Below, in pieces: positions 1 to 7,934 of a stretch of 64,000 bases of DNA. Numbering within the stretch: position 1 is the stretch's first letter; each line of letters starts with the position of its first letter. A model generated the notes under the pieces. It had not been told where the DNA came from. It saw only the letters and a list, made by a program, of their open reading frames with translations, and searched no databases. Origin of the DNA: Pandoraea horticolens (lineage in GTDB: Bacteria; Pseudomonadota; Gammaproteobacteria; Burkholderiales; Burkholderiaceae); the NCBI RefSeq assembly GCF_902459555.1, contig NZ_CABPSM010000001.1, positions 682,001-746,000 on the forward strand, in the 5' to 3' direction. The position numbers were made by a program, and so were the translations under genes.

Positions 1-2
1 GG

Positions 3-512
3 CTGGCGGACTCCGATGAACGTGGCATGTTCGAGCGTGGCAGCGCTGTCCCTTCGCCTGGCGCACGCGCACTCCTGACGCGCATTGGCGGGCTGCTGTC
101 AGGTGTTGAGAATTCGCTGATGATCGTTGGTCATACCGATGCGGTTCGCTATCGCACGACGGCGGCCGATGGGTACACAAATTGGCATTTGTCTTCGGAA
201 CGCGCGCTTGCGGCGCGCACCGCACTCGTTGCGGGGGGGCTGGAACTCGATCGCGTGTTGATGGCCGTTGGCATGGCAGACCACGCGCCGCTACTGCCAG
301 ACGATCCCGTCGCGGCGGCCAACCGGCGCATCGAGTTCGTGGTGCTCACGAAGGCGAGGGCGATGCAAATGGCCCAGATGTTCAGCGCGCCGCATGCCGG
401 CGAGATGGTGCTTTCCGGTCAGAACGCTGCGGCGGATGCGACCGAAATCGCCACGCTCCCTGCGCGTTTAACAAACGACGGCGACCGGTCGCCTGATTCG
501 AGTGAACCGTAA
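3..512 (+). CDS. motB: Flagellar motor stator protein MotB/LafU, C-terminal part
   Basis: The reading frame is open from the first bases of the window, so the 5' end lies outside; an internal ATG at 27 is not the true start. The visible part is an OmpA-like peptidoglycan-binding domain: GHTD near residue 35 after that ATG, followed by NWHLSSERA and NRRIEFV, the usual MotB/OmpA signature. MotB anchors the proton-driven stator to the cell wall. Its place directly before flgM and a secondary flagellar cluster matches lafU, the last gene of lateral-flagella clusters. The N-terminal membrane segment cannot be seen. The family is secure; the lateral assignment is inferred from context. Confidence 0.85.
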   Translation: MADSDERGMFERGSAVPSPGARALLTRIGGLLSGVENSLMIVGHTDAVRYRTTAADGYTNWHLSSERALAARTALVAGGLELDRVLMAVGMADHAPLLPDDPVAAANRRIEFVVLTKARAMQMAQMFSAPHAGEMVLSGQNAAADATEIATLPARLTNDGDRSPDSSEP

Positions 513-530
513 TTTCCAAGGACACCTCTC

Positions 531-827
531 ATGCCCAAGATCGACTCGATTGCCAACGTCACGCCCATCGACGCCACGCGCCCGCGCCTGACGGCAGGGC
601 AGAACAAAGGACAGGCGGCGACGCCGGCCGCCACCGGCGCCGCACATGCGGTGCCTGCCGGCGCGAGCGAATGGCTCGCTAGCGCACGCGCTGTCGTCGA
701 ATCCGCGCCGCGCATCGACGCCAGCAAGGTCGCTCGAATCAAGGCGATGCTGGCGAGCGGTGAGCTGACTTTCGACAGTGAGCGCGTGGCGAACGGGATT
801 CTCTCGCATCACGGGATGTTGCGTTGA
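531..827 (+). CDS. flgM: Anti-sigma-28 factor FlgM
   Basis: This 98-residue protein has a disordered Ala/Pro-rich N-terminal half. Its C-terminal half matches the FlgM sigma-28-binding region (VARIKAMLASGELTFDSERV near residues 67-86). FlgM holds FliA inactive until the hook-basal body is complete and is then exported. It starts 18 bp after motB with an AAGGA ribosome site and overlaps the next gene by four bases. Regulation through its own sigma-28 partner is expected, but no fliA is in the window. The call rests on the C-terminal pattern and the position next to flgN. Confidence 0.85.
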   Translation: MPKIDSIANVTPIDATRPRLTAGQNKGQAATPAATGAAHAVPAGASEWLASARAVVESAPRIDASKVARIKAMLASGELTFDSERVANGILSHHGMLR

Positions 828-1270
828 GTCCCGAGCTACAGCGTATGCGCGGCGAGTGCGTGGCGCGCATCGTGGCGGACGTCGATGCCGATCTCGGTGA
901 CTATCGTCTGTTGATCGAGACGCTTGACGTGCTGCATCGCGCGCTCGTCGACGAGCAACTCGGCACGCTTGGACGCGCACATGACCGGGCGGCGCAGTTG
1001 GTGAGCCGATTGCAGGTCCGCGCACGGCGCCGCGTGCGATGCCTCGAACAGGCGTTCGGCCAGGCGTCGGCCAATACGATGGCCCCGGTATTAGCGTGGC
1101 TGGATGCGCCCGCGCGTGAAACATTTTCTTCGCGCTGGCAAGTCCTTCAGGCATGCGCGGCGCGGTGCAAGGCGAGTAACGCGCGCAACTTGCAAGATAT
1201 CGGCATGCGCCTTCAGGCACTCGATGTCGTGCTGTCTCCTGCCTCCGCGACCTACTCGCCGCAGCGCTGA
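824..1270 (+). CDS. flgN: Flagellar export chaperone FlgN-like protein
   Basis: This protein of about 148 residues is largely helical and rich in Arg, Ala and Leu, as expected for FlgN, the chaperone for hook-associated proteins FlgK and FlgL. The TTG start overlaps the flgM stop (TTGA); an in-frame ATG at 845 is a possible alternative. FlgN sequences are poorly conserved, so the call rests mainly on size, helical composition and the flgM-flgN order. In lateral clusters flgA normally follows here; it is absent. Confidence 0.7.
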   Translation: MSPELQRMRGECVARIVADVDADLGDYRLLIETLDVLHRALVDEQLGTLGRAHDRAAQLVSRLQVRARRRVRCLEQAFGQASANTMAPVLAWLDAPARETFSSRWQVLQACAARCKASNARNLQDIGMRLQALDVVLSPASATYSPQR

Positions 1271-1360
1271 ATCCCCAGTGTCGCTCACAGTGACGGGCGA
1301 CCTCACGTAGCGCAAAAAAAGAAGTCAATAGACAGCAGCCTACGCAACCAGCGTCATTTG

Positions 1361-1385
1361 CCCAAAGCGGGGCAAGCGCTTTGGG
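1361..1385. promoter_or_regulatory. Perfect 9-bp inverted repeat upstream of flgB
   Basis: CCCAAAGCG at 1361-1369 and CGCTTTGGG at 1377-1385 form a perfect dyad with a 7-nt spacer. It lies in the only gap (1271-1478) between flgN and the hook-basal body operon, about 95 bp before the flgB start. No T-run follows, so a simple terminator is unlikely. An operator for a flagellar regulator or an mRNA hairpin are the likelier readings. Confidence 0.5.
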
Positions 1386-1478
1386 AAACACGTCAATTTC
1401 AAGCGCTTTCGAGCCGCTTTTCGATAGTTTTGCCGACAATGGGTGCAGTCGATATCAGTGACCCACGGAGGCGGAGTT

Positions 1479-1865
1479 TTGCAGACATTTTTTTCTCAGG
1501 CGCTTGGTGTACACGCTGCGGCTTTGCGCGCGAGAGAGGAACGCACGCGCGTGCTTGCGGCCAATCTCGCGAACGAGGCAACGCCCGGTTATCAGGCGCG
1601 CGATCTCGATTTCGGCGAGCGGGTGCAGCGGCATCTTGATGCAGGCATGGCGCCGCTCGGCAGTGCCGATGCGTTCCATGCGGGCGACTCTTCCGACGCC
1701 TTGCGCTATCGCGTGCCGATGCAGGCGCGCGCCGATGGGAACACCGTGGAACTCGGTATCGAGCAGGCGCTTTTCGCGCAGAACCTGTCCGACTGGCAGG
1801 CCAGCCTTTCCTTTCTGAACCGGCGTCTTGCCGGATTGCAGAAGGTCATCGACGGAGGCCGTTGA
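1479..1865 (+). CDS. flgB: Flagellar basal-body rod protein FlgB
   Basis: FlgB is one of the proximal rod subunits. The rod signature VLAANLANEATPGYQARDLD is present near residues 25-45, and the C-terminal helix resembles other FlgB proteins. A TTG start at 1479 is preferred because a GGAGGCGGAG ribosome site lies just upstream; a GTG at 1443 would add 12 residues without a good site. With this start the protein has 128 residues, close to the family size. It heads the flgBCDEFGHIJKL run and abuts flgC. Confidence 0.92.
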   Translation: MQTFFSQALGVHAAALRAREERTRVLAANLANEATPGYQARDLDFGERVQRHLDAGMAPLGSADAFHAGDSSDALRYRVPMQARADGNTVELGIEQALFAQNLSDWQASLSFLNRRLAGLQKVIDGGR

Positions 1866-1867
1866 CG

Positions 1868-2278
1868 ATGAGCTTCAGAGAAATTGCGGGAATCGCCGGC
1901 TCGGCGATGGCCGCGCAAACGATTCGATTGAATACGGTGGCGAGCAATCTGGCGAACGCCAACGCCGTGACGGGCGACGCCGAGACCGCGTATCGCGCCC
2001 GCAAGCCGGTGTTCGCCACCGTATTGGGTGATGCGCAGGGTGCGCAGCACGTGCAAGTCATCGACATTTATGAGAGCGAGGATTTGCCGCGTGTTGCTTA
2101 CGAACCCGGTAATCCGGTCGCCGATGCCGATGGCAATGTCTTCTACGCGAACGTGAATGCGATCGAGGAAATGACGGACATGCTCGATGCGTCGCGCGCG
2201 TTTCAGACCAATCTGGAAGTGCTGGCCCGTGTGCGCACGGCGCAGCAGGAATTGCTACGACTCGGAGAACGCGGATGA
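1868..2278 (+). CDS. flgC: Flagellar basal-body rod protein FlgC
   Basis: This 136-residue rod protein has the N-terminal motif RLNTVASNLANANAVTGD, typical of FlgC, and the C-terminal coiled segment (DMLDASRAFQTNLEVL) shared by rod and hook proteins. FlgC assembles with FlgB and FlgF into the proximal rod. The ATG at 1868 follows the flgB stop by two bases. The stop overlaps the flgD start (ATGA), indicating translational coupling. Confidence 0.95.
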   Translation: MSFREIAGIAGSAMAAQTIRLNTVASNLANANAVTGDAETAYRARKPVFATVLGDAQGAQHVQVIDIYESEDLPRVAYEPGNPVADADGNVFYANVNAIEEMTDMLDASRAFQTNLEVLARVRTAQQELLRLGERG

Positions 2279-2997
2279 CGCCGCTCATTGGAAACCTCTC
2301 TGGTGCGCTGAACGCGCCGGCGAATACCTCTGCCGCACCGGCGTCCGCGGGCAAGACGGGCAAGGCCGGAGATTCGGGCGAAGACATCCGGATGATGTTC
2401 ACGAAGCTGCTGGTCGCACAGATTCGCAATCAGGACCCGCTCAATCCGACCGATCCGGCGCAGTTCGTCGCGCAACTCACGCAACTCAGTCAGACCGAAA
2501 CCATGCAGCAGGTCGGCCAACGCATGCTGGCGCAGACCAACATGCTTTCCGGTTTGCAGGGCTACGCGTTGGGCAGCCATGTCGGCCGGAACGTGAGCGT
2601 GCAGACGTCGAGCATCGAGCGCGTGAGCGGACAAGGCGTTCGCGGCACCGTTGAACTGCCGGTGGGCAGCGAAGCTGCCGAGATCGTGCTCACGAGCCGC
2701 GACGGCAAGACGATTCGCAAGCCGTTGCCGGCCTCTGCGGGACGAACGGAATTCAGTATCGATGACACCTGGTTCGCCGCGAACAACCTGGGCGCGGGCC
2801 AGTTCGGTATCCATGTTCAGGCGGGCACCAACAAGCTGCCGGTGCTCGTCTCGGGGCGTATCGAGCGCGTACATCTGGACGGTACCGGTGCACAGATCGA
2901 CGTGTCGGGCGTGGGTCGTCGTATCGACGCGGCAAACATCAAGGAATTGTCGGCCGGTACGCCCTCGGGTGCGGCCAATAACGGGAGTGCAGCATGA
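2275..2997 (+). CDS. flgD: Flagellar hook-capping scaffold protein FlgD
   Basis: FlgD caps the growing hook and directs FlgE polymerisation. This 240-residue protein carries the family block MMFTKLLVAQIRNQDPLNP near residues 40-59, followed by DPAQFVAQLTQLSQTETMQQ. A beta-rich hook-cap region follows. Ala/Gly-rich residues 10-37 form the flexible export leader. The gene overlaps both flgC and flgE by four bases. Confidence 0.95.
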   Translation: MTPLIGNLSGALNAPANTSAAPASAGKTGKAGDSGEDIRMMFTKLLVAQIRNQDPLNPTDPAQFVAQLTQLSQTETMQQVGQRMLAQTNMLSGLQGYALGSHVGRNVSVQTSSIERVSGQGVRGTVELPVGSEAAEIVLTSRDGKTIRKPLPASAGRTEFSIDDTWFAANNLGAGQFGIHVQAGTNKLPVLVSGRIERVHLDGTGAQIDVSGVGRRIDAANIKELSAGTPSGAANNGSAA

Positions 2998-4103
2998 GTT
3001 TCGATATCGCCCTGTCGGGCATCAACGCCATCAACAAGTCGCTTGAGACGATTTCGCAGAACATCTCCAATTCGGAGACGAACGGTTACAAGTCGGGGCG
3101 GACCCATTTCGCGTCGGCGATGGCCGAAACGCAGCCGGCGGGTGTCAAAGTGAGCGGTACCCGGTATTCGGTCGAGGCCAACGGTAGCTTGCGCAGTTCG
3201 GGCGATCGCCTGCATCAGGCGATTCAGGGGGGCGGTTTCTTCATCCTCAAGGAGACGAACGGGCAACGCGTCTATTCGCGTGTGGGCGATTTCCAGATCG
3301 ACAAGGACAGCAAGCTGGTCGACGGAAGCAATCGTAGCGTGCAGGGCTTTGCCCAAGGCCAGGCGAATGTCTCGGATGTGAAGATCGACAAAAGCCCCGT
3401 TGGCGCATTGCCGAGCACGGCAATCAACGTTTCCGGCCGTTTGCCCGACCCTTTGCCGGCGGCGCCGGCCCGGGTCGGAGAGATATCGGTCACGTTTCGC
3501 GACGCCAGCGGCGAACTTGCCGTGAGAAACCTGAGGTTCGAAATGGTGGCGGGCGCTCCGGGCACGGTGCAAGTTTCCGAAATCGATGGGCCGAATGCTC
3601 CCGTTATTCTGGGCACGCTGGATCCCGCAACGATGCAATGGACCCGGGGTGGGGCCCCCAGCACGCTTCCTGATCTGGATTTCAGCGGCATGAACTTCCA
3701 GCGCGGTGCGTTTTCCGCGACCGCAACAGAAGTGGGGGGCCGCGAAGCCGGTGAGTTCGTTCGCGCGCGCATCGACAAAGATGGCTCGGTCGTCGCGGAG
3801 TACAGCAACGGCACGAGCAACACGCAATATCAACTCGCCCTTGGCGAATTCGCCAACGTGGGCGGTCTGGTGCCCGTGGACGGCACCGTCTGGCGCGAAA
3901 CCGGCGATTCGGGCGTTGCCCAGCTGCGCCGGCCCGGCGAGGGCGCCACGGGCGTACTCGTCAGCGGTTCGCTCGAAGGGTCGAACGTCAACGTGACGGA
4001 CGAACTGGTCAGCCTGATGTCAGCGCAACGCAACTATCAGGCGAACACCAAAGTCATCTCGACGCAAAACGAGATGATGCGCAACCTGATGCAATCGATC
4101 TGA
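2994..4103 (+). CDS. flgE: Flagellar hook protein FlgE
   Basis: This 369-residue protein has the hook N-terminal signature (ALSGINAINKSLETISQNIS followed by NSETNGYKS) and the C-terminal block LVSLMSAQRNYQANTKVIST that polymerises into the hook. It is somewhat shorter than enteric FlgE (about 400), the missing length being in the variable outer domain. It is translationally coupled to flgD by overlap and is followed four bases later by flgF. Confidence 0.95.
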   Translation: MSFDIALSGINAINKSLETISQNISNSETNGYKSGRTHFASAMAETQPAGVKVSGTRYSVEANGSLRSSGDRLHQAIQGGGFFILKETNGQRVYSRVGDFQIDKDSKLVDGSNRSVQGFAQGQANVSDVKIDKSPVGALPSTAINVSGRLPDPLPAAPARVGEISVTFRDASGELAVRNLRFEMVAGAPGTVQVSEIDGPNAPVILGTLDPATMQWTRGGAPSTLPDLDFSGMNFQRGAFSATATEVGGREAGEFVRARIDKDGSVVAEYSNGTSNTQYQLALGEFANVGGLVPVDGTVWRETGDSGVAQLRRPGEGATGVLVSGSLEGSNVNVTDELVSLMSAQRNYQANTKVISTQNEMMRNLMQSI

Positions 4104-4107
4104 CGCG

Positions 4108-4839
4108 ATGGACGCTCTGATCTATACCGCCATGTCCGGCGCGCAGCGTGCGCAGGATACCCAGCATATGGTGGCCCACAATCTCGCCAACACCACGACC
4201 ACCGGCTTTCGTGCGTCACTGGCCGTGGCGCAGGCCAATGCCGTGCCCGGCGCCGGCCTGGCTTCGCGCCACTATGCGGTGCAGGCGCCGGCCGGTCTCG
4301 ATACCACGCCCGGCGTACTCGAATCGACGGGACGCGCGCTCGACGTTGCCATCGATGGCGATGGCTATCTGGTGCTCGCGGCGCGTCCGGAAGACGGTGC
4401 GGACGCCGTCTACTCGCGCGGGGGCTCGCTCAAGCTCGATGGCGACGGCACATTGCTGTTGCATGGCCGCCCGGTCATGGGCGAGGGCGGTCCCATCGTC
4501 GTGCCGCCGCATCGCGAACTCGACATCGGCGCAGACGGCACAGTGGCCGTGGTGCTCGAAGGATCGAACGAACTGGTGCCGGTCGGCAGTCTGCAACGTG
4601 TGCTCGCCATGCCCGGCGACATGCGCAGCACCGGCGGCGGCCTGCTCGTGAGCGATGCAGGCACGTTACCCGGCGATGACGTCGTGTTGCGCGGCGCTCA
4701 TCTCGAAGCGAGCAACGTCTCGGCCGTGGGCGCAATGGTGCAGAGCATGAACGCGAGCCGCGACTTCGAAATGCAGATGCGCGTGCTCAAGATCGCCGAC
4801 GACATGGCAGAAGGCGGCAATCGCCTCGTGCGCGGGTAA
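4108..4839 (+). CDS. flgF: Flagellar proximal-rod protein FlgF
   Basis: FlgF is a 243-residue rod subunit. The start MDALIYTAMSGAQRAQDTQ and the following VAHNLANTTTTGFRA match FlgF rather than FlgG. The C-terminus has the shared rod/hook helix (VGAMVQSMNASRDFEMQMRV). The middle part is a beta-rich DUF1078-type domain. It sits four bases after flgE and 35 bases before flgG. Confidence 0.93.
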   Translation: MDALIYTAMSGAQRAQDTQHMVAHNLANTTTTGFRASLAVAQANAVPGAGLASRHYAVQAPAGLDTTPGVLESTGRALDVAIDGDGYLVLAARPEDGADAVYSRGGSLKLDGDGTLLLHGRPVMGEGGPIVVPPHRELDIGADGTVAVVLEGSNELVPVGSLQRVLAMPGDMRSTGGGLLVSDAGTLPGDDVVLRGAHLEASNVSAVGAMVQSMNASRDFEMQMRVLKIADDMAEGGNRLVRG

Positions 4840-4874
4840 GCCGCGCCAATTCACCCCATTCCCATCGAGATGTC

Positions 4875-5663
4875 ATGAATCCCGCACTCCTCATCGCCCG
4901 CACGGCAGTTCGCGCGCAAGACGCGCAGTTGCAGTCCATTGCCAACAATCTGGCCAATGTGAATACCACAGGCTTCAAGCGCGACCGTCTCGCGTTCGAA
5001 GACACGTTCTATCGCGCCGTGCGTCCGGCGGGCGCGCGCACGCAGGGCGACGCCACGCTGCCCGGCGGCATGTACTTCGGTACCGGCGTGCGGCTTGCCG
5101 GCACGCAGAAGCAGTTCGTGAACGGCACCGAACAGGACACCCAGAACGAACTGGATGTCGCCATCACCGGGCGCGGCTTCCTGCAAGTCGAAATGCCCGA
5201 CGGCGAGACCGCCTACACCCGCGCCGGCAATCTTCGTCTTGACGTGGATGGACGTCTGGTGACGCAGGCAGGCCACCCGCTTGTGGGCGACATCGTCGTG
5301 CCGCCCGGCGCGCGAGATCTGACGATCAGTGCCGACGGCGATATCAGCGCCCTCGAAGCCGGCGACACCGAGCCGACCTCACTCGGCCGCCTGCAATTGG
5401 CCGGTTTCGTGAACCCATCGGGCCTGCGCCCGATGGGCAGCAACCTGTTCGCGGAGACGGCCGCCAGCGGCCCGGCCATCGAAGGCAACCCGGGCGAAGA
5501 GAACCTGGGTCTGCTGCGGCAGAAGGCGCTTGAAGGCTCGAACGTGGTTGCCGTCGAGGAAATGGTGAACATGATTCAGGCTCAGCGCGCCTACGAAATG
5601 AGCACCAAGGTGCTGTCGGCGGCCGACAACATGATGCAGAGCCTTGCGCAGGTCGCGCGGTAA
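4875..5663 (+). CDS. flgG: Flagellar distal-rod protein FlgG
   Basis: FlgG builds the distal rod. This 262-residue protein shows AQDAQLQSIANNLANVNTTG near residues 14-33 and the C-terminal VVAVEEMVNMIQAQRAYEMS block, both highly conserved in FlgG. The insert QGDATLPGGMYFGTGVRLAG is the usual FlgG segment that rigidifies the rod. Length is typical. It lies between flgF and flgH in the standard order. Confidence 0.96.
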   Translation: MNPALLIARTAVRAQDAQLQSIANNLANVNTTGFKRDRLAFEDTFYRAVRPAGARTQGDATLPGGMYFGTGVRLAGTQKQFVNGTEQDTQNELDVAITGRGFLQVEMPDGETAYTRAGNLRLDVDGRLVTQAGHPLVGDIVVPPGARDLTISADGDISALEAGDTEPTSLGRLQLAGFVNPSGLRPMGSNLFAETAASGPAIEGNPGEENLGLLRQKALEGSNVVAVEEMVNMIQAQRAYEMSTKVLSAADNMMQSLAQVAR

Positions 5664-5675
5664 CGGACGGGGACG

Positions 5676-6383
5676 ATGATGACGGACACGACCCGCCACC
5701 TGCCGCGCGATGCCCGGATGGCTTATCGCGGCGTGCGCGCAGTGGTCGTGGTAGCGTTTGCTGCCGTGCTCACGGGCTGCGCCGGCTATCTGCCACCGCA
5801 GCTCGAAGAGAGCGACGACCTGCCCAGCGTGACCGAGATGTCGTCGCAGGGGCAGGCGGGCGGCCTCTTTTCCGCCGGGAACGCGCTGTCGCTGACATCG
5901 GACCAGCGCGCGTTTCGCTCGGGCGATGTACTGACCATCGTGCTGCAGGAGCAGACACAGGCGAGCAAGCGTGCAGGTACGCGGCTGGACAAGCGCAGCG
6001 GCATGTCGATCGACGAGATCACGTTGATGGGCAAGTCGACGCTAGGCGAGTCTGCGCTCGGCGCGCGACGCGGCTTTCGCGGCGATAGCTCGAGCACGGC
6101 GCAGAACACGTTGCGTGGCGCGATCACCGTCGTTGTGCATCGCGTATTGCCCAGTGGGCTGTTGCATGTGCGCGGTGAGAAGCGTCTGTTCCTGAATCAG
6201 GGCGAAGAAACCGTGCGTGTCGCCGGTTACGTACGGGCGGGCGATATCGATACGACCAACCGTGTGTCGTCGCTGCGTGTGGCGAATGCCCGCATTCAGT
6301 ATTTCGGCACGGGCGCGCTTGCCGACAGCAACAATCCTGGCTGGCTCACGCGCTTCTTCAACAGCCAGTTCGCGCCGCTCTGA
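5676..6383 (+). CDS. flgH: Flagellar L-ring lipoprotein FlgH
   Basis: FlgH forms the outer-membrane L ring. The 235-residue product has an unusually long positively charged leader, then a hydrophobic segment ending in a lipobox (LTGC near residues 33-36). The typical FRSGDVLTIVLQE, STAQNTLRGAITVVVHRVLP and GYVRAGDIDTTNRVSSLRVA blocks follow. Two adjacent ATG codons (5676 and 5679) are possible starts, with a purine-rich site just before. The protein is expected in the outer membrane as a lipoprotein. Confidence 0.95.
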   Translation: MMTDTTRHLPRDARMAYRGVRAVVVVAFAAVLTGCAGYLPPQLEESDDLPSVTEMSSQGQAGGLFSAGNALSLTSDQRAFRSGDVLTIVLQEQTQASKRAGTRLDKRSGMSIDEITLMGKSTLGESALGARRGFRGDSSSTAQNTLRGAITVVVHRVLPSGLLHVRGEKRLFLNQGEETVRVAGYVRAGDIDTTNRVSSLRVANARIQYFGTGALADSNNPGWLTRFFNSQFAPL

Positions 6384-6395
6384 GGGGAGATTCGT

Positions 6396-7556
6396 ATGTT
6401 CGGAATGCCTGGCGCGCTTGCACGTGTGCCCCGCTGGTTCGACGCATTGTCGTTGTCGACGACGATCGCCGCCATTGCTGTGATCGCGGCGTTGGTCGCG
6501 GCACCGGCGGGGCATGCGCAAACCGTGCGCAACTACGTGAACGTGGAAGGCGTGCGCGACAACCAGCTTGTCGGCTACGGTCTGGTCGTGGGGCTCCCCG
6601 GGAGCGGCGACGGTCCGCGCTCGCGCCACTCCAGTCAGTCGCTCGCCAACCTGCTCAAGCAATTCGGCGTGAGCATGCCCGATAACGTGCGACTGCGCTC
6701 GCGCAACGTCGCCGCGGTCATGGTCAGCGCAACGTATCCGTCCGGCTTCCTGCGCGGGCAGACCATCGACGTGACCGTGTCGTCGATGGGCGACGCGCGC
6801 AGCCTGCGCGGCGGCACGCTGCTGCTGACCCAGCTTCGCGCGGTCGACGGACAGACCTATGCGCTAGCACAAGGCAACCTTGTCGTGAGCGCCATGCAGG
6901 CCGAAGGGCGCAGCGGGTCTCGCGTTCAGAAAAACACCCCCACCGCCGGGCGCGTACCCAATGGGGCGACGATCGAGCAAGAGATTCCCGTGCCGGTGGG
7001 CGAGGGCGGCGCGATGCGTCTGAGCCTGAAGCGGCCAGATTTTCAGTTGGCGGCCAACATCGCCGACGCCATCAACACCCGCTTTGGCGGGCGCGTTGCG
7101 CAGGCCATGAACGGCAGCACGGTCGAGGTGAGCGCGCCCGAAGACGCCGATGCGCGCGTACGTTTTCTGGCGGACGTTCACTCGTTGCCCGTGCCGGGGG
7201 TGAGCCGGGTGCCGCGCGCGGTCATCAATGCCCGCTCGGGGACGGTGGTGATCTCGCAGGGGGTGACCGTGCGTCCGGTGGCCGTGTCGCACGGCGCGTT
7301 GCGCGTGACGGTGACCGAGTCGCCCATCATTTCTCAGCCTGCACCGTTCTCGCGCGGCCGTACGGCCGAGGCGCAACGCTCGCGCATCGACGTGCAGGAA
7401 GACGGCATGGATATTCAGGTCTGGCCGGATGGCGTCGATCTGCAAACCATCGTCGACAGTCTGCGCCGCTCGGGGGCGACCCCCGACGACGTGATTGCGA
7501 TCCTGCAAGCCCTGGACGAAGCTGGCGCGCTTAACGGCGAGCTGCATGTGATTTGA
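6396..7556 (+). CDS. flgI: Flagellar P-ring protein FlgI
   Basis: FlgI forms the periplasmic P ring. The 386-residue product starts with a signal peptide whose cleavage is likely after PAGHAQ (near residue 42). The family start NYVNVEGVRDNQLVGYGLVV, the block SVSMPDNVRLRSRNVAAV-like, and the C-terminal NSLRRSGATPDDVIAILQAL-like region follow. Size is close to other FlgI proteins. The stop overlaps the likely TTG start of flgJ. Without FlgA (absent from this cluster) P-ring assembly would need a chaperone encoded elsewhere. Confidence 0.95.
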   Translation: MFGMPGALARVPRWFDALSLSTTIAAIAVIAALVAAPAGHAQTVRNYVNVEGVRDNQLVGYGLVVGLPGSGDGPRSRHSSQSLANLLKQFGVSMPDNVRLRSRNVAAVMVSATYPSGFLRGQTIDVTVSSMGDARSLRGGTLLLTQLRAVDGQTYALAQGNLVVSAMQAEGRSGSRVQKNTPTAGRVPNGATIEQEIPVPVGEGGAMRLSLKRPDFQLAANIADAINTRFGGRVAQAMNGSTVEVSAPEDADARVRFLADVHSLPVPGVSRVPRAVINARSGTVVISQGVTVRPVAVSHGALRVTVTESPIISQPAPFSRGRTAEAQRSRIDVQEDGMDIQVWPDGVDLQTIVDSLRRSGATPDDVIAILQALDEAGALNGELHVI

Positions 7557-7894
7557 AAGATCTGATGACGCCGATAACGCACAACCATTTGCTAATTTCC
7601 GCCGCCGGGTCGCCTATACAGAATGCGGGCGCGGCATCGGCTGCGCCGAGCGCGAATCTCGAGGCGGCCGCCGAACAGTTTGAAGCGATCTTCGTCGCGC
7701 GGCTGCTTGGCGAAATGCGGCGGGCCACTCAGGCGTTGCGCGACGATCGCGACGCCACCGGTGGGCTGGGCAAGCGCGACCGTTCGACCGACGGCCTGCA
7801 TGACTGGGCCGACACGCAAGTCGCGCAGGCGCTGGCGTCGCGTCGCGCCTTCGGCATCGCCGACACGATCATCCGGCAAATGAAGGGCCGTTGA
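7553..7894 (+). CDS. flgJ: Rod-cap protein FlgJ, single-domain form
   Basis: This 113-residue protein corresponds only to the N-terminal rod-scaffolding half of FlgJ (AAEQFEAIFVARLLGEMRRA near residues 39-58, then the C-terminal LASRRAFGIADTIIRQMKG helix). The C-terminal peptidoglycan hydrolase of enteric FlgJ is missing, as in many lateral systems. The annotated start is a TTG overlapping the flgI stop; an ATG at 7565 is an alternative. A separate muramidase must open the cell wall for the rod. Confidence 0.88.
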   Translation: MKDLMTPITHNHLLISAAGSPIQNAGAASAAPSANLEAAAEQFEAIFVARLLGEMRRATQALRDDRDATGGLGKRDRSTDGLHDWADTQVAQALASRRAFGIADTIIRQMKGR

Positions 7895-7934
7895 ACGCGC
7901 GCCGCGCTAACACCGACACGACAGGCACTCAACC

